Origin: Xanthomonas bonasiae
GTDB lineage: Bacteria; Pseudomonadota; Gammaproteobacteria; Xanthomonadales; Xanthomonadaceae
Assembly (NCBI RefSeq): GCF_017163705.1
Contig: NZ_JAFIWB010000001.1
Span: forward strand, 248,001-312,000
Length of the DNA: 64,000 bases
Direction: 5' to 3'
The position numbers and the translations under genes are program-made. A model generated the notes under the pieces. It made no database searches. It had not been told where the DNA came from and saw only the letters and a list, made by a program, of their open reading frames with translations. Below are positions 9,162-18,094 of this stretch, piece after piece (position 1 is the stretch's first letter; each line of letters starts with the position of its first letter).

Positions 9162-10478
9162 TCAGCCCAGCAGGGTCGGCGTGCGCGTGGCGCAATGCGC
9201 CACGCAGTGCTGGATCTGCTCGAAGTTCTCCAGCCCGTACCAGAACACCTTCCACTTCTCCTGCTTGAAGCAGCCGTCGGATTCGGCGTAGTAGAAGATG
9301 TTGACCTGGTTGTTGTGGCGCGAGCGCCAGAACAGCTGCGGCGTTTCCTCGCGCATCACGTTCCACACCGCGCGGCCCAGGCCTTCGCCCTGCGCGTCGT
9401 CGAGCACCGCGAACTTGTCCAGGTAGGTGTAGCCGTCCTCGTTGGTCAGAATCACCGCGGCGCGGTAGTTCTCGCTGACGTAGGCGCGCAGCAGCCGGGT
9501 CTTGTCGAAATAGTCCGGCACCAGGGTGCGGCCGAAGCTGGATTCGATCAGCGACTTCAGCCGCTGCGTGTCCAGCTCGCCCCACGCGGTGGCGCGCAGC
9601 ACCTTCTCGCCGCGCCGCACCAGCGTGCCCGAGCCCTTGTGGGTGAACAGCTCCTTGGCCAGGTCGGCCGGGCGCGTGATCGACACCGACGATTCCAGCG
9701 GCAGGCGGTCCAGCAGATCCTTGATCTGCTCGATCTTGACCCGCATGCCGCCGTTGATCCACGGCTGCTGCATCAGGTGCGCGTACTCGGTGGACAGGTT
9801 GATCGAATCGATCACCTTGCCCTCCTCGTCGAGCAGCCCGCCGGTGCCGGTGAGGAAGATGATCTTGTAAGGCTGCAGTTCCTGCACCAGTTCGTTGGCG
9901 GCGAAATCGGCGTTGATGTTGAGGATCTGGCCGCTCGGGGTTTCGCCCAGGCTGGTGATCACCGGGATCGAGCCGGCCTGCAGGCTGGCCTCGATCGGCG
10001 CCAGGTTCACCGCCTTGACCTCGCCGACCAGGCCGTAGGTGTCGCGATCCAGGTACTGTGCCTCGAACACCCCGCCGGTGATCGAGGTGGCGCGCGCGCC
10101 GTTCTGCTGCAGCGCTTCGACCAGCTTGAGGTTGGAGGCCTGGAACACCTTGCGCACGATCGCCAGCGCTTCCGGCGAGGTCACCCGCAGGCCGTTGACG
10201 GTCTGCTTCTCGATGCCGGCGGCCGACAGCTCCGCATCCAGCTGCGGGCCGGCGCCGTGCAGCACGATCGGGGTCAGCCCGACTTCCTGCAGGAACGACA
10301 GCGAGGAGGTCAGCGCCTCCAGATCGTCGCGCAGCACCGCGCCGCCGACCTTGACCACGGCGAAGCGCTTGGCGTCCAGCTGCGAAAAGCGCTTGAGGTA
10401 CTGGCTGATCTCCTTGGCGCTGGCCATGCTCGAGAGCAGGCGGACGATGGTCTGGCGGGTTTGCTTGTTGGCGTGCAT
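9162..10478 (-). CDS. argB: bifunctional N-acetylglutamate kinase / N-acetylglutamate synthase
   Basis: A 438-residue fusion. Residues about 1-285 form an amino-acid kinase domain ([40 protein letters not shown]) and about 290-438 a GNAT domain ([51 protein letters not shown]). This matches the family described in Xanthomonas and relatives in which one polypeptide both makes and phosphorylates N-acetylglutamate. It is more like the vertebrate synthase than E. coli ArgA, and feedback control by arginine is expected at the kinase domain. The start [10 protein letters not shown] is at 10478. Neighbours supply the rest of the pathway. Confidence 0.95.
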   Translation of the reverse strand: MHANKQTRQTIVRLLSSMASAKEISQYLKRFSQLDAKRFAVVKVGGAVLRDDLEALTSSLSFLQEVGLTPIVLHGAGPQLDAELSAAGIEKQTVNGLRVTSPEALAIVRKVFQASNLKLVEALQQNGARATSITGGVFEAQYLDRDTYGLVGEVKAVNLAPIEASLQAGSIPVITSLGETPSGQILNINADFAANELVQELQPYKIIFLTGTGGLLDEEGKVIDSINLSTEYAHLMQQPWINGGMRVKIEQIKDLLDRLPLESSVSITRPADLAKELFTHKGSGTLVRRGEKVLRATAWGELDTQRLKSLIESSFGRTLVPDYFDKTRLLRAYVSENYRAAVILTNEDGYTYLDKFAVLDDAQGEGLGRAVWNVMREETPQLFWRSRHNNQVNIFYYAESDGCFKQEKWKVFWYGLENFEQIQHCVAHCATRTPTLLG

Positions 10479-10537
10479 GGCGGTGATGGCGGTTCCGTGA
10501 TCCGGGATGGAAGGGCCGTGGCCCCGGCGGCGCGTGC

Positions 10538-11635
10538 TCAGCGCACGCCGTTGATGATGCGGTCCACCGAGGTGGCGTAGCGCTGCAGCTGCTGCAGCGT
10601 TACGAACTCGTCGGCGGTGTGCGCCTGGGCGATGTCGCCCGGGCCATAGACCAACGCGGTGTAGCCGCCGGCCGAGAACAGCGAGGCCTCGGTCCAGAAG
10701 TCCACCGCATTGCCGATGGGCAGGTGCAGCGCATCGGCGACGTCGCGCGCGGCCAGGCGCTTGTCCTCGGCGCGGGCGATCTCTCCGGAAGGCAGGCTCG
10801 GCCCGCGGAAGGTCTCCTCGAAGTGCGCGGCGGCCGGATCGGCGAAACCGGCGAAGGTCGCCAGCAGCGCGTCCACGTCCATCGACGGCAGCGGCCGGAA
10901 ACCGAACCGCAGCTCCGCGGCCGGCGCGATCATGTTGGCCTTGATCCCGCCCTCGACCCGGCCGATGTTGAAGCGCAGGCCGGTCAGGCCGCCGAAGCGC
11001 GCATGCGCCAGCGACTCGACATGGTCCAGGGCCTTGCCGCCCCAGCGCATCGCCTGGTGCAGCGCGCTGGCCGACGGATCCTGCTTGCCCGACGCATGTC
11101 CGGCGCGGCCGGCGAAGCGCATCAGCACCGAGCTGATGCCGCGATGCGCCAATACCGCTTCGCTCATCGTCGGCTCGGCCACCAGCACCGCCTCGTAGGG
11201 AATGCGGCGTTGCAGGAACGCGGCGATGCAGCGCGGATCGTTGGCTTCCTCGTCGCTGGAGAACAGGAACGCGGCATCGCCGTCGCCGGCATTGGCCGCC
11301 GCGACCAGCGCCGCGGCCGCGCCCTTGATGTCGCACACGCCCAGGCCGATCACCCGGTCGTCGGTCCGCCGCATCACGTGCGGGTCGGCGCTCCAGTGCG
11401 GCGAGTCCGGCACCGTGTCCAGGTGCACGTTGAACAGGTACTGGGGCGCGCCGCGCACCGCGTACAGGCTGACCGCCCCGGCGCCGTGGTCGATCACCTC
11501 GACCTGGAACCCGGGCAGCTGCGCGCGCAGGTAGTCGAAGATGCCGCCGGTGCCGATCGCGCGCGGCGGATTGCGGGTGTCGAAGGACACCAGCTGGTGC
11601 AGGTGCGCGAGGGTGGGTTCGAGCAGATCGGTCAT
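10538..11635 (-). CDS. argE': N-acetylcitrulline (acetylornithine-type) deacetylase
   Basis: M20-family zinc deacetylase of 365 residues: metal-binding [12 protein letters not shown] and [10 protein letters not shown], with a dimerisation lid domain between. In organisms with N-acetylornithine carbamoyltransferase this enzyme removes acetate from N-acetylcitrulline instead of acetylornithine; the nearby argF' makes that reading likely. The start [26 protein letters not shown] is at 11635, six bases from the end of the upstream GNAT gene, in the same operon. Confidence 0.92.
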   Translation of the reverse strand: MTDLLEPTLAHLHQLVSFDTRNPPRAIGTGGIFDYLRAQLPGFQVEVIDHGAGAVSLYAVRGAPQYLFNVHLDTVPDSPHWSADPHVMRRTDDRVIGLGVCDIKGAAAALVAAANAGDGDAAFLFSSDEEANDPRCIAAFLQRRIPYEAVLVAEPTMSEAVLAHRGISSVLMRFAGRAGHASGKQDPSASALHQAMRWGGKALDHVESLAHARFGGLTGLRFNIGRVEGGIKANMIAPAAELRFGFRPLPSMDVDALLATFAGFADPAAAHFEETFRGPSLPSGEIARAEDKRLAARDVADALHLPIGNAVDFWTEASLFSAGGYTALVYGPGDIAQAHTADEFVTLQQLQRYATSVDRIINGVR

Positions 11636-11641
11636 GGCGGG

Positions 11642-12094
11642 TCAGGCAGCCGTGGCGCTGGTGCGGTAGAGGTCGGGATAGGCGATTTCCATCAGCGACT
11701 GCGGCCGCGCCGGCGCGGCGAAGCCGTGCCGGGCGTACAGCGCATGCGCGTCGGACGTGGCGAGCATGAAGCGGCGCAGGCCCTGCAGCTGCGGGTGGGC
11801 CATGATCGCCGCCACCAGCTGCTTGCCGTAGCCGCGGCCGCGGTACGCATCGAGCACGAACACGTCGGCCAGGTAGGCGAAGGTCGCCCCGTCGGTGATC
11901 ACGCGCGCGAACGCCACCTGCCCTGCGCCCTCGACGTAGCCGCCGAAGCACAGCGAGCCGGCGATCGCCCGCTGCACCGTGTCCAGCGGGATGCCCAGGC
12001 ACCAATAGGCCTGTTCGCTGAGGAAGCGATGGATCAGCGGCAGATCCAGTTCCTGCTTGTTGGTGCTGATGCGCAGTGCGTGCATGGGTTCCAT
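11642..12094 (-). CDS. GNAT-family N-acetyltransferase
   Basis: A 150-residue GNAT protein with a small single-domain layout: [22 protein letters not shown], the beta4 region [35 protein letters not shown] with the canonical acetyl-CoA loop (R-G-x-G-Y-G), and [16 protein letters not shown]. This is the common 'acetyltransferase next to arginine genes' type; the substrate is unknown. I chose the ATG at 12094 (MEPMHALR) because AAGGA lies nine bases upstream; the ATG at 12085 is the alternative. It sits between argG and argE'. Confidence 0.88.
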   Translation of the reverse strand: MEPMHALRISTNKQELDLPLIHRFLSEQAYWCLGIPLDTVQRAIAGSLCFGGYVEGAGQVAFARVITDGATFAYLADVFVLDAYRGRGYGKQLVAAIMAHPQLQGLRRFMLATSDAHALYARHGFAAPARPQSLMEIAYPDLYRTSATAA

Positions 12095-12103
12095 CAAGAC
12101 AGT

Positions 12104-12281
12104 TCCTTCTCCCACCGGGAGAAGGTGCCCCGAAGGGGCGGATGAGGGTACGGGCGAAGCCTGGTGAATCGAATTTCGCGCGAGCGGGTGAAGGTGCGGG
12201 GAAGCTTGCAGGTCGAAATGTTGCGAGGCTTCGCCCGCACCCTCACCCCAACCCCTCTCCCGAAGGGAGAGGGGCTCTACC
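12104..12281. repeat. ~155-180 bp palindromic intergenic element (copy 1)
   Basis: Begins CCTTCTCCCACCGGGAGAAGG, continues with CCCCGAAGGGGCGGATGAGGG and a variable middle, and ends CACCCCAACCCCTCTCCC...GGGAGAGGGGCT. Each end is a small hairpin and the ends are inverted relative to one another, a MITE-like design. It sits inside the arginine operon between argG and the GNAT gene. Other copies: 17248-17401, 17484-17637, 60252-60406. Confidence 0.85.
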
Positions 12282-12282
12282 C

Positions 12283-13518
12283 TCAGCGGTTGACCTGCGC
12301 GTACAGCGTGGAGCTCATCCCGAACAGCTTGATGAAGCCTTCCGCCTCGGCCACGCCCCAGTCCGCCGACTGCGCGTAGGTCGCGCCCTTGGCGTTGAGC
12401 AGGTGCGGCGACTTCACCGCCACCGCATCGACGCGGCCGCCGCGGGTTTCCAGCGTGACTTCGCCGTTGACCTTGGCCTGCGAGGAATCCAGGAACGCCT
12501 CCAGGTCGGTCTTCAACGGATCGTGGTAGAAGCCTTCGTAGACCAGCTCCACCCACTTGCGCGCCACCTCCGGCTTGAAGCGGTTCTGCTGCTTGGTCAG
12601 CACCGCGTCTTCCAGCGCGCGGTGCGCGGCCAGCAGCGCGATCAGGCCCGGCGCCTCGAACACGATGCGGCCCTTCAGCCCGATCACGGTGTCGCCGGTG
12701 TACATGCCGCGGCCCACGCCGTACGGAGCGAACAGCTTGTTGAGCTTGGCCAGCAGCTTGGCGCCTTCCAGCGGCTTGCCGTCCACCGCCACCGCTTCGC
12801 CATGCTCGAACTTCAAGGTCACCGTCAGCGGCTCGATCGGCCACGCGCTGCGCGGCGCGCACCAGCCGCGGGTGCCCTCGCCCGGCGCTTCCCAGCGGTC
12901 GATCTCGCCGCCGGACATGGTCACGCCCAGCAGGTTCTCGTTGATCGTGTAGGCCTTCTGCTTGGCGCGCACGCCGAAGCCGCGCTCCTCCAGATACTTC
13001 TGCTCGTAGGCGCGGGTCTGGGTGTGCTCCTTCTGGATCTCGCGGATCGGCGCAACGATCTCGTAGTCGCCCAGCGCCTTGACCGCCAGGTCGAAGCGCA
13101 CCTGGTCGTTGCCCATGCCGGTGCAACCGTGCGCGATGATCTTGGTGCCCAGTTCGTCGGCGCGCTTGAGCGCGGCATCGACGATCAGATACCGGTCGGA
13201 CACCAGCAACGGGTACTGGCCCTGATAGCCCTCGCCGGCCCACACGAACGGCTTGACGAAGCCGCTCCAGATCGCCGGGCCGCCATCGACGGTGACGTGG
13301 CTGGCCGCACCCAGCTCGGCGGCGCGCTTCTCGATGAAGTCGCGCTCCTCGTCGTCCACCCCGCCGGTATCGGCGAACACCGTGTGCACGGCGTAGCCCT
13401 TGGCCTGCAGATAGGGAATGCAGAAGCTGGTGTCCAGGCCGCCGGAGAAGGCCAGGACGATGTCCTTGGTGCCGGGAATGGGGAGTGGGGAATCGGGAAT
13501 GGAAGAAGCAGTGCTCAT
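12283..13518 (-). CDS. argG: argininosuccinate synthase
   Basis: Joins citrulline and aspartate with ATP to argininosuccinate. It has 411 residues; the P-loop is [16 protein letters not shown], with [13 protein letters not shown] for citrulline/aspartate contacts. The N-terminus before the P-loop ([19 protein letters not shown]) is extended by residues encoded in a heptamer repeat array (13472-13502), an odd repeat-derived insertion at the start of an essential enzyme. The start could be shorter only by losing the ribosome site (AAGGAAAC before ATG 13518). It follows argF'. Confidence 0.96.
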   Translation of the reverse strand: MSTASSIPDSPLPIPGTKDIVLAFSGGLDTSFCIPYLQAKGYAVHTVFADTGGVDDEERDFIEKRAAELGAASHVTVDGGPAIWSGFVKPFVWAGEGYQGQYPLLVSDRYLIVDAALKRADELGTKIIAHGCTGMGNDQVRFDLAVKALGDYEIVAPIREIQKEHTQTRAYEQKYLEERGFGVRAKQKAYTINENLLGVTMSGGEIDRWEAPGEGTRGWCAPRSAWPIEPLTVTLKFEHGEAVAVDGKPLEGAKLLAKLNKLFAPYGVGRGMYTGDTVIGLKGRIVFEAPGLIALLAAHRALEDAVLTKQQNRFKPEVARKWVELVYEGFYHDPLKTDLEAFLDSSQAKVNGEVTLETRGGRVDAVAVKSPHLLNAKGATYAQSADWGVAEAEGFIKLFGMSSTLYAQVNR

Positions 13519-13603
13519 GGTTGTTTCCTTATCACGCGTAAAAGTGGGGGCTAACGCTGTTGCTGTACCGATTCTCTATTCCCGCTTCCCTATTCCCGCT
13601 TGC
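13472..13603. repeat. Paired inverted heptamer arrays spanning the argF'-argG junction
   Basis: One array (13472-13502, GGGAATG/GGGAGTG/GGAATCG units) lies in the argG N-terminal codons. The other (about 13569-13603, TATTCCCGCTTCCC units) covers the argF' stop and its last codons (GIGKRE). The orientations are opposite, as in the other pairs of this window. Confidence 0.8.
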
Positions 13604-14607
13604 GAAGCAAGCGCCGCCATGATCGCCTTCTGCACATGCAGCCGGTTCTCGGCCTCGTCGATGGCGATGCAGTTCGGCGAATCCATCACCGCGTCGGTGG
13701 CCTTGACGTTGCGGCGCAGCGGCAGGCAGTGCGAGAACACGCCGTTGTTGGTCAGCGCCATCTTGCGCTCGTCGACGATGAAGTGCTGGTACTGGTCGCG
13801 GATCGGTTTCTCCGGGCCCCAGTTGCCGAAGAACGGCAGCGCGCCCCAGCTCTTGGCGTAGACCACGTCGGCGCCGGCGTAGGCGCTGTCGATGTCGTGG
13901 CTGACCTGCAGCGAGCCGCCGCTCTCGGCCACGTTCTGCGCCGCCCAGTCCATGTAGCGCTGGTCCAGCACGTAGTCCGGGGTCGGGCACAGCAGGGTCA
14001 CGTCCATCCCCAAGCGGGTGGCGATGGTCAGCGCCGAATTGGCCACCGCGGTGTTCAGCGGCTTGGGATGGTAGGTCCAGGTCAGCACGTACTTCTTGCC
14101 GCGCAGGTCCTGGGTGCCGAAATGCTCCTGCAGCGCCAGCGCGTGCGCCAGCTCCTGGCACGGGTGGGTGATGGTCTCCATGTTGATCACCGGCACCGGC
14201 GAGTATCTGGCGAAGCTCTTCAGCACCAGGTCCTCGCGGTCCTTGGACCAGTCCACGAACTTCGGGAACGCGCGTACCCCGATCAGGTCGACGTAGCGGC
14301 CCAGCACCCGCGCCACCTCGGCGATGTGCTCCTCGGTGTCGCCATCCATCACCGTGCCCAGGTCGAACTCGATCGGCCACGCGTCCTTGCCCGGCTGCAG
14401 CACCACCGCATGCCCGCCCAGCTGGAACGCGCCCAGCTCGAAGCTGGTGCGGGTGCGCATCGACGGGTTGAAGAACACCAGCGCGATCGACTTGCCCTTC
14501 AGCTCGCTGCCCAGCTTGTTGCGCTTGAACAGCGCGGCCTGGGTCAACAGCGCGTCCAGCTCGGCCCGGCTCCAGTCCTGGGTGTTCAAGAAGTGCTTCA
14601 GAGACAT
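13576..14607 (-). CDS. argF': N-acetylornithine carbamoyltransferase
   Basis: Transfers carbamoyl from carbamoyl phosphate to N-acetylornithine, giving N-acetylcitrulline, the hallmark of the Xanthomonas-type arginine route. It has 343 residues. The carbamoyl-phosphate loop is FNPSMRTRTSFE (residues about 46-57), with HPCQELAHAL and CLPLRRN for the C-terminal domain. The 87-94 stretch MDGDTEEH puts glutamate at position 92, the residue reported to favour acetyl- over succinyl-ornithine. It is the first gene of the cluster. ATG 14607 follows AAAGGATGG. Its last residues (GIGKRE) come from a heptamer repeat. Confidence 0.95.
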   Translation of the reverse strand: MSLKHFLNTQDWSRAELDALLTQAALFKRNKLGSELKGKSIALVFFNPSMRTRTSFELGAFQLGGHAVVLQPGKDAWPIEFDLGTVMDGDTEEHIAEVARVLGRYVDLIGVRAFPKFVDWSKDREDLVLKSFARYSPVPVINMETITHPCQELAHALALQEHFGTQDLRGKKYVLTWTYHPKPLNTAVANSALTIATRLGMDVTLLCPTPDYVLDQRYMDWAAQNVAESGGSLQVSHDIDSAYAGADVVYAKSWGALPFFGNWGPEKPIRDQYQHFIVDERKMALTNNGVFSHCLPLRRNVKATDAVMDSPNCIAIDEAENRLHVQKAIMAALASQAGIGKRE

Positions 14608-14704
14608 CGATCCATCCTTTGCTGCGTGGAGCCACCGCGGTGGTGGCGTGCGCGGGACGCGCTGTAGTTCTTTACGGGTGAAACCTTTCCGGGGTATGAA
14701 AACG

Positions 14705-14770
14705 AAAAAACCCAGCCTCGGGCTGGGTTTTTCAGAACGAACGGCACAGCGCTCCGGTTACCCAGCCAGG
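14705..14770 (-). promoter_or_regulatory. Candidate ribosome-mediated attenuator of the arginine operon
   Basis: On the minus-strand RNA three segments can pair in two ways. Segment A (GGCUGGGU, positions 14767-14760) overlaps the end and stop codon of the short leader ORF. Segment B (AACCCAGCC, 14729-14721) can pair with A over eight bases. Segment C (GGCUGGGUU followed by U's, 14717-14705) pairs with B to make an intrinsic terminator. Stalling at the Arg codons 22-25 of the leader, about 18 bases before A, would free A and favour readthrough; completion of the leader would cover A and allow termination. This is inferred from sequence only. Confidence 0.6.
14706..14732 (-). terminator. Intrinsic terminator upstream of argF'
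   Basis: A nine-base-pair stem AACCCAGCC/GGCTGGGTT with a three-base loop, followed on the minus strand by a run of T's. It lies 98 bases before the argF' start and 25 bases after the short leader ORF. A-rich flanks mean it could also work from the plus strand, but no plus-strand gene ends here. Confidence 0.85.
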
Positions 14771-14858
14771 ATGTGGGATTCCGGTCGACGCGCGCGCGAC
14801 GTCATGCCCGAAGCCATGCGTGCGGCGCTGAGATCGTGCTGGGGCAGGTTCGCTTTCA
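14758..14858 (-). CDS. Candidate arginine-operon leader peptide (33 aa)
   Basis: Starts MKANLPQHDLSAARMASG and ends RARRPESHILAG, with a GAGGA ribosome site nine bases before the ATG. Arg residues lie at 14, 22, 24 and 25; codons 24-25 are CGT and CGA, the latter rare in GC-rich genomes. The coordinates are read directly, and the function as an attenuation leader is inferred from the terminator behind it and from argF' being the next gene. Four Arg in 33 is not a striking excess for this genome, so comparative evidence is needed. The alternative is an untranslated stretch or the tail of an unrelated small gene. Confidence 0.5.
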
Positions 14859-14906
14859 TCGGCGCGCATCCTCGCACGCGCACGCCGCAGGCGCAAGCGC
14901 GCGCGC

Positions 14907-15434
14907 TCATCGCGGCGGCACCACGACCGCGTCGGGCACGTACGGCGCCACCGACACGCGGATACGCAGCCGGTTGCCCGGATCCTCCGGCAGCCGCGAG
15001 CGGTACTTGGTGCCCTTGTAGACATAGTCCACGTCGTAGGCGATCGGACGCCGGAACTCGCGGCCGACCTCGACGGTGCGGCAGTTGCGCCCGCTCGACG
15101 CCGGCGCCGGCGCGGCGACGGCCGGCGCCGGTGCCTCTTCGTGGCGGCGGCTGAAGATGTCCTTGACCGAATCCATCAGCCGGTTCAGGCGGCTGTCGTC
15201 CTCCGGCTTGGCCGGCGCCGGGGTCGGGGCCGGCGTCTGCACCGGGTCGCATTGCTGTTCGGTGCGGGTGGCGCGCAGGGTCTGGTAGACCGGCTCCACG
15301 TTCAGCACCTGCGCGTAGTCGAGCTTGATGTTCTCGATCACCACCACGCGGTTGCGCGCCTCGCTGTCCTGCGCCCAGGCCGGCGCGGCGCATGCGAACA
15401 GGCCGACCAGCGGCAACAACAGGTACGGACGCAT
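14907..15434 (-). CDS. Exported hypothetical protein (17-kDa antigen-like architecture)
   Basis: About 175 residues with a signal peptide (MRPYLLLPLVGLFACAAPAWAQ). The mature N-terminal part (VVVIENIKLDYAQVLNVEPVYQTL) and C-terminal part (YDVDYVYKGTKYRSRLPEDPGNRLRIRVSV) resemble the segments that flank the glycine zipper in the 17-kDa surface antigen/2TM family of envelope proteins. Here the zipper itself is missing and an Ala/Pro-rich linker with a basic stretch stands in its place. Four cysteines are present, one in the signal peptide. Function unknown. An alternative GTG start lies at 15440. Confidence 0.75.
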   Translation of the reverse strand: MRPYLLLPLVGLFACAAPAWAQDSEARNRVVVIENIKLDYAQVLNVEPVYQTLRATRTEQQCDPVQTPAPTPAPAKPEDDSRLNRLMDSVKDIFSRRHEEAPAPAVAAPAPASSGRNCRTVEVGREFRRPIAYDVDYVYKGTKYRSRLPEDPGNRLRIRVSVAPYVPDAVVVPPR

Positions 15435-15825
15435 CGGCACCGGGCTTCGAAGGACAGATCGATCAGTGTAGGCATCGCAGCTTGCGTCGGGCTGAACGCA
15501 AGCCTACGGCCCCGTGGCCTGTCCCGGCCTGTCCCGGACAGCTCCATTTCCGGGCGCAGTTCGCACCGATTTCGTGCGTATGCCGACAAGAAAGCGCTAG
15601 GAAGACGACACCTGCGATGGCGCGGCGGCCGGCGCGCGCAAGCGCGATTCTTCGGGTCGGGCCAGGCAGGTCGCCAGCCGGCGCGGTGCGACTGGACCTG
15701 GCCATGTCCGTCGCACGGCGCGCCGCCGCCCGCTGGCGACCTGGCGGACACGACGCGGCCCAGCCCGGAAGGGATGAGACGCCCTGGGCCGCTGCCGGTA
15801 GAATCGCAAGGCTTCCCCACGCCCG
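15435..15825. other. Intergenic stretch upstream of cysS
   Basis: About 390 bases between the divergent envelope-protein gene and cysS. No convincing gene, RNA or repeat is visible; both promoters must lie here but no clear -35/-10 pair could be chosen. Confidence 0.6.
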
Positions 15826-17241
15826 ATGCCGATGAGCCTGCGCCTGCACAACAACCTGACCCGCCGGGTCGATGTCTTCGAACCGCTCGATCCGGTCGCC
15901 GGTCCCACGCTGTATGTCTGCGGGCCCACCGTCTACAACTATGCGCATATCGGCAACGCGCGCGGCCCGGTGGTGTTCGACGTGCTGGCCGCCCTGCTGC
16001 GGCGCCGCTACGGCGCGCTGCGCTACGCGCGCAACATCACCGACGTGGACGACAAGATCAACGCCGCCGCGCAGGCGCAGGGCGTGCCGATCGCCACCAT
16101 CACCGACCGCTTCGCCGCCATCTACCGGCAGGACATGGCCGCGCTGGGCGTGACCCCGCCGGACCTGGAACCGGAGGCCACCGCGCACATCCCGCAGATC
16201 GTGGCGATGATCGAGCGGCTGATCGGCAGCGGCCACGCCTATGCCGCCGAGGGCCACGTGCTGTTCGCGGTGGCCAGCTTCGCCGGCTACGGCAAGCTGT
16301 CGCGGCGCGACCCGGAGGAGATGCTGGCCGGCGCCCGCGTCGAGGTGGCGCCGTACAAGCGCGACCCGGGCGACTTCGTGCTGTGGAAGCCGTCCAGCGA
16401 CGATCTGCCGGGCTGGGACTCGCCGTGGGGCCGCGGCCGCCCCGGCTGGCACATCGAATGCTCGGCGATGGCCGCCGCGCACCTGGGGCCGACCATCGAC
16501 ATCCATGCCGGCGGCGTGGACCTGCAGTTCCCGCACCACGAGAACGAGATCGCGCAGAGCGAATGCGCCCACGGCGGCGCCACCTTCGCCCGGTTCTGGT
16601 TGCACAACGGCATGCTCAACTTCAGCGGCGCGAAGATGAGCAAGTCGCTGGGCAACATCGAGACCGTGCACGACCTGATCGCCCGGCATCCGCCGGAAGC
16701 GCTGCGCTATGCGTTGCTGAGCGCGCACTACCGGCAGCCGCTGGATTGGTCCGATGCGCTGATCGAGCAGTGCAAGAACACCCTGGACCGGCTGTACGGC
16801 ACCTTGCGCGCGCTGGACGCGGTCCAGGCCACCGCATCGATTCCGCAGGCGGTCGAGGCGGCGCTGGAAGACGACCTCAACACGCCGCAGGCGCTGGCCG
16901 AAGTGGCGCGGATCGCGACGGCGGCGCGGCAACTGCTCGCGCCGGCCGGCGGTCCCGACGCAGCGCGCGACGCACAGCTGCAAGCGCAATTGCAGCAGGC
17001 GAAGTCCGAGCTGCTGGGTGCCGGCCTGGCGCTGGGCCTGCTGCAGCAGACGCCCGAGGCCTGGTTCAACCGCGGCGTCGGCGACGGCGACGACGCGCGC
17101 ATCCAGGCGCTGATCGACGAACGCAGTGCCGCCAAGAAGAACCGCGACTTCGCCCGCGCCGACGCGATCCGCCAGGCGCTGGCCGACGAAGGCGTGGTCC
17201 TGGAAGACACCGCGCAAGGCGTGCGTTGGAAGCGTGGCTGA
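15826..17241 (+). CDS. cysS: cysteinyl-tRNA synthetase
   Basis: Class I aminoacyl-tRNA synthetase that charges tRNA(Cys). It has 471 residues. The zinc-site cysteine is in YVCGPTVYN, the HIGH motif reads AHIGN, further zinc ligands are in WHIECSAMA and the FPHHENE stretch, and the KMSKS motif is in [10 protein letters not shown]. The C-terminal anticodon-binding helix bundle ends WKRG. Starts at 15826 ([10 protein letters not shown]) or 15832 are both possible. The last ~13 codons are partly repeated 255 bases downstream as part of a tandem duplication. Confidence 0.97.
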   Translation: MPMSLRLHNNLTRRVDVFEPLDPVAGPTLYVCGPTVYNYAHIGNARGPVVFDVLAALLRRRYGALRYARNITDVDDKINAAAQAQGVPIATITDRFAAIYRQDMAALGVTPPDLEPEATAHIPQIVAMIERLIGSGHAYAAEGHVLFAVASFAGYGKLSRRDPEEMLAGARVEVAPYKRDPGDFVLWKPSSDDLPGWDSPWGRGRPGWHIECSAMAAAHLGPTIDIHAGGVDLQFPHHENEIAQSECAHGGATFARFWLHNGMLNFSGAKMSKSLGNIETVHDLIARHPPEALRYALLSAHYRQPLDWSDALIEQCKNTLDRLYGTLRALDAVQATASIPQAVEAALEDDLNTPQALAEVARIATAARQLLAPAGGPDAARDAQLQAQLQQAKSELLGAGLALGLLQQTPEAWFNRGVGDGDDARIQALIDERSAAKKNRDFARADAIRQALADEGVVLEDTAQGVRWKRG

Positions 17242-17247
17242 GATTTT

Positions 17248-17401
17248 CCCTTCTCCCATCGGGACCACGGCCCCCTTTTCGGGGGAAGGTGGCGCGCAGC
17301 GCCGGATGAGGGTACGGGCGAAGCAACCGGCGTCGATTTTTCACGAGGCTGCGCCCGTCCCCTCACCCCAACCCCTCTCCCGGGGGGAGAGGGGCTTTAC
17401 C
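17248..17401. repeat. Palindromic intergenic element (copy 2)
   Basis: Same design as 12104-12281: CCTTCTCCCATCGGGA at the left, GGATGAGGGTACGGGCGAAGC inside, and CACCCCAACCCCTCTCCC with GGGAGAGGGGCT at the right. The left hairpin is altered here (GACCACGGCCCCC). Confidence 0.85.
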
Positions 17402-17420
17402 GCTTGATCTTGGATTTGCG

Positions 17421-17525
17421 ATGACCGATACCGATTTCCCGCTCGAACATGGCGCTCGAAGACACCGCGCAACGCTGAGTCCTCCCTTCTCCCATCGGGA
17501 GAAGGTGCCCCGAAGGGGCGGATGA
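17421..17525 (+). pseudogene. Duplicated 5' fragment of sufE
   Basis: The ATG at 17421 begins the first nine codons of sufE exactly (MTDTDFPLE), with the same upstream TGGATTTGCG, then runs into the duplicated cysS tail and the next palindromic element, stopping at 17525 after 34 codons. It is a decoy start left by the tandem duplication, not a functional SufE. Confidence 0.85.
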
Positions 17526-17637
17526 GGGTACGGCAGCGCCGATAGGACGGCGGGCGAAGCGGCTGCCGTCGATTTCTCGCGAGGCTGCGCCCCTACCCTC
17601 ACCCCAACCCCTCTCCCGGAGGGAGCGGGGCTTTACC
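17484..17637. repeat. Palindromic intergenic element (copy 3)
   Basis: Second element of the tandem duplication. The left hairpin CCTTCTCCCATCGGGAGAAGG is intact, unlike copy 2, so the two copies have diverged or been partly repaired since duplication. Confidence 0.85.
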
Positions 17638-17656
17638 GATTGATTCTGGATTTGCG

Positions 17657-18094
17657 ATGACCGATACCGATTTCCCGCTCGAACCCACGCCCGCCGACGC
17701 GCAGGCCGCCATCGCCGAGGAATTCGGCTTCTTCGGCGACTGGTCCGAGCGCTACCAGTACCTGATCGACCTGGGCCGCAAGCTGCCGGCGTTCCCCGAG
17801 GAGTGGAAGACCGAGCAGCACCGCCTGCACGGCTGCCAGTCGATGGTGTGGATCGTGCCCGAGGGCGATGCGCAGCGGCTGGTGTTCCATGCGATCAGCG
17901 ATTCGGCGATCGTCTCCGGCCTGATCTATCTGGCGCTGCGGGTCTACTCCGGGCGCAGCGCCGCGCAGATCCTGGCCACCGCGCCGGACTTCGTCGCCGC
18001 GATCGGCCTGGGCAAGCACCTGTCGCCGACCCGCAGCAACGGCCTGGCCGCGATCCTGGCATTCATCCAGGACAGCGCGCGCGCGCAGGCATGA
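17657..18094 (+). CDS. sufE: SufE-type cysteine desulfuration protein
   Basis: Accepts sulfane sulfur from a cysteine desulfurase and passes it to the Fe-S scaffold. It has 145 residues, normal for SufE/CsdE. The acceptor cysteine is Cys60 in HRLHGCQSMVW, and later segments SGLIYLALRVYSGRSAAQIL and LGLGKHLSPTRSNGL-like text fit the family. It is preceded by a duplicated copy of its own first codons and followed by an MFS gene whose ATG overlaps its stop (ATGA). Confidence 0.94.
   Translation: MTDTDFPLEPTPADAQAAIAEEFGFFGDWSERYQYLIDLGRKLPAFPEEWKTEQHRLHGCQSMVWIVPEGDAQRLVFHAISDSAIVSGLIYLALRVYSGRSAAQILATAPDFVAAIGLGKHLSPTRSNGLAAILAFIQDSARAQA

Larger units (their letters stand above)
17203..17683. 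repeat. Tandem duplication of the cysS-sufE intergenic unit
   Basis: Copy 1 runs from the cysS 3' codons (GAAGACACCGCGCAA at 17203) through a palindromic element to the first nine codons of sufE (ending 17447). Copy 2 starts with a second GAAGACACCGCGCAA at 17458, includes a second element, and leads into the real sufE. The junction is at about 17448-17457. Copy 2 lacks roughly 20 bases of the cysS end. Confidence 0.9.

Noticed and set aside
15463-17268. 601-codon open frame on the minus strand over cysS
   Set aside because: It is antisense to a clearly real cysteinyl-tRNA synthetase and has no recognisable domain.
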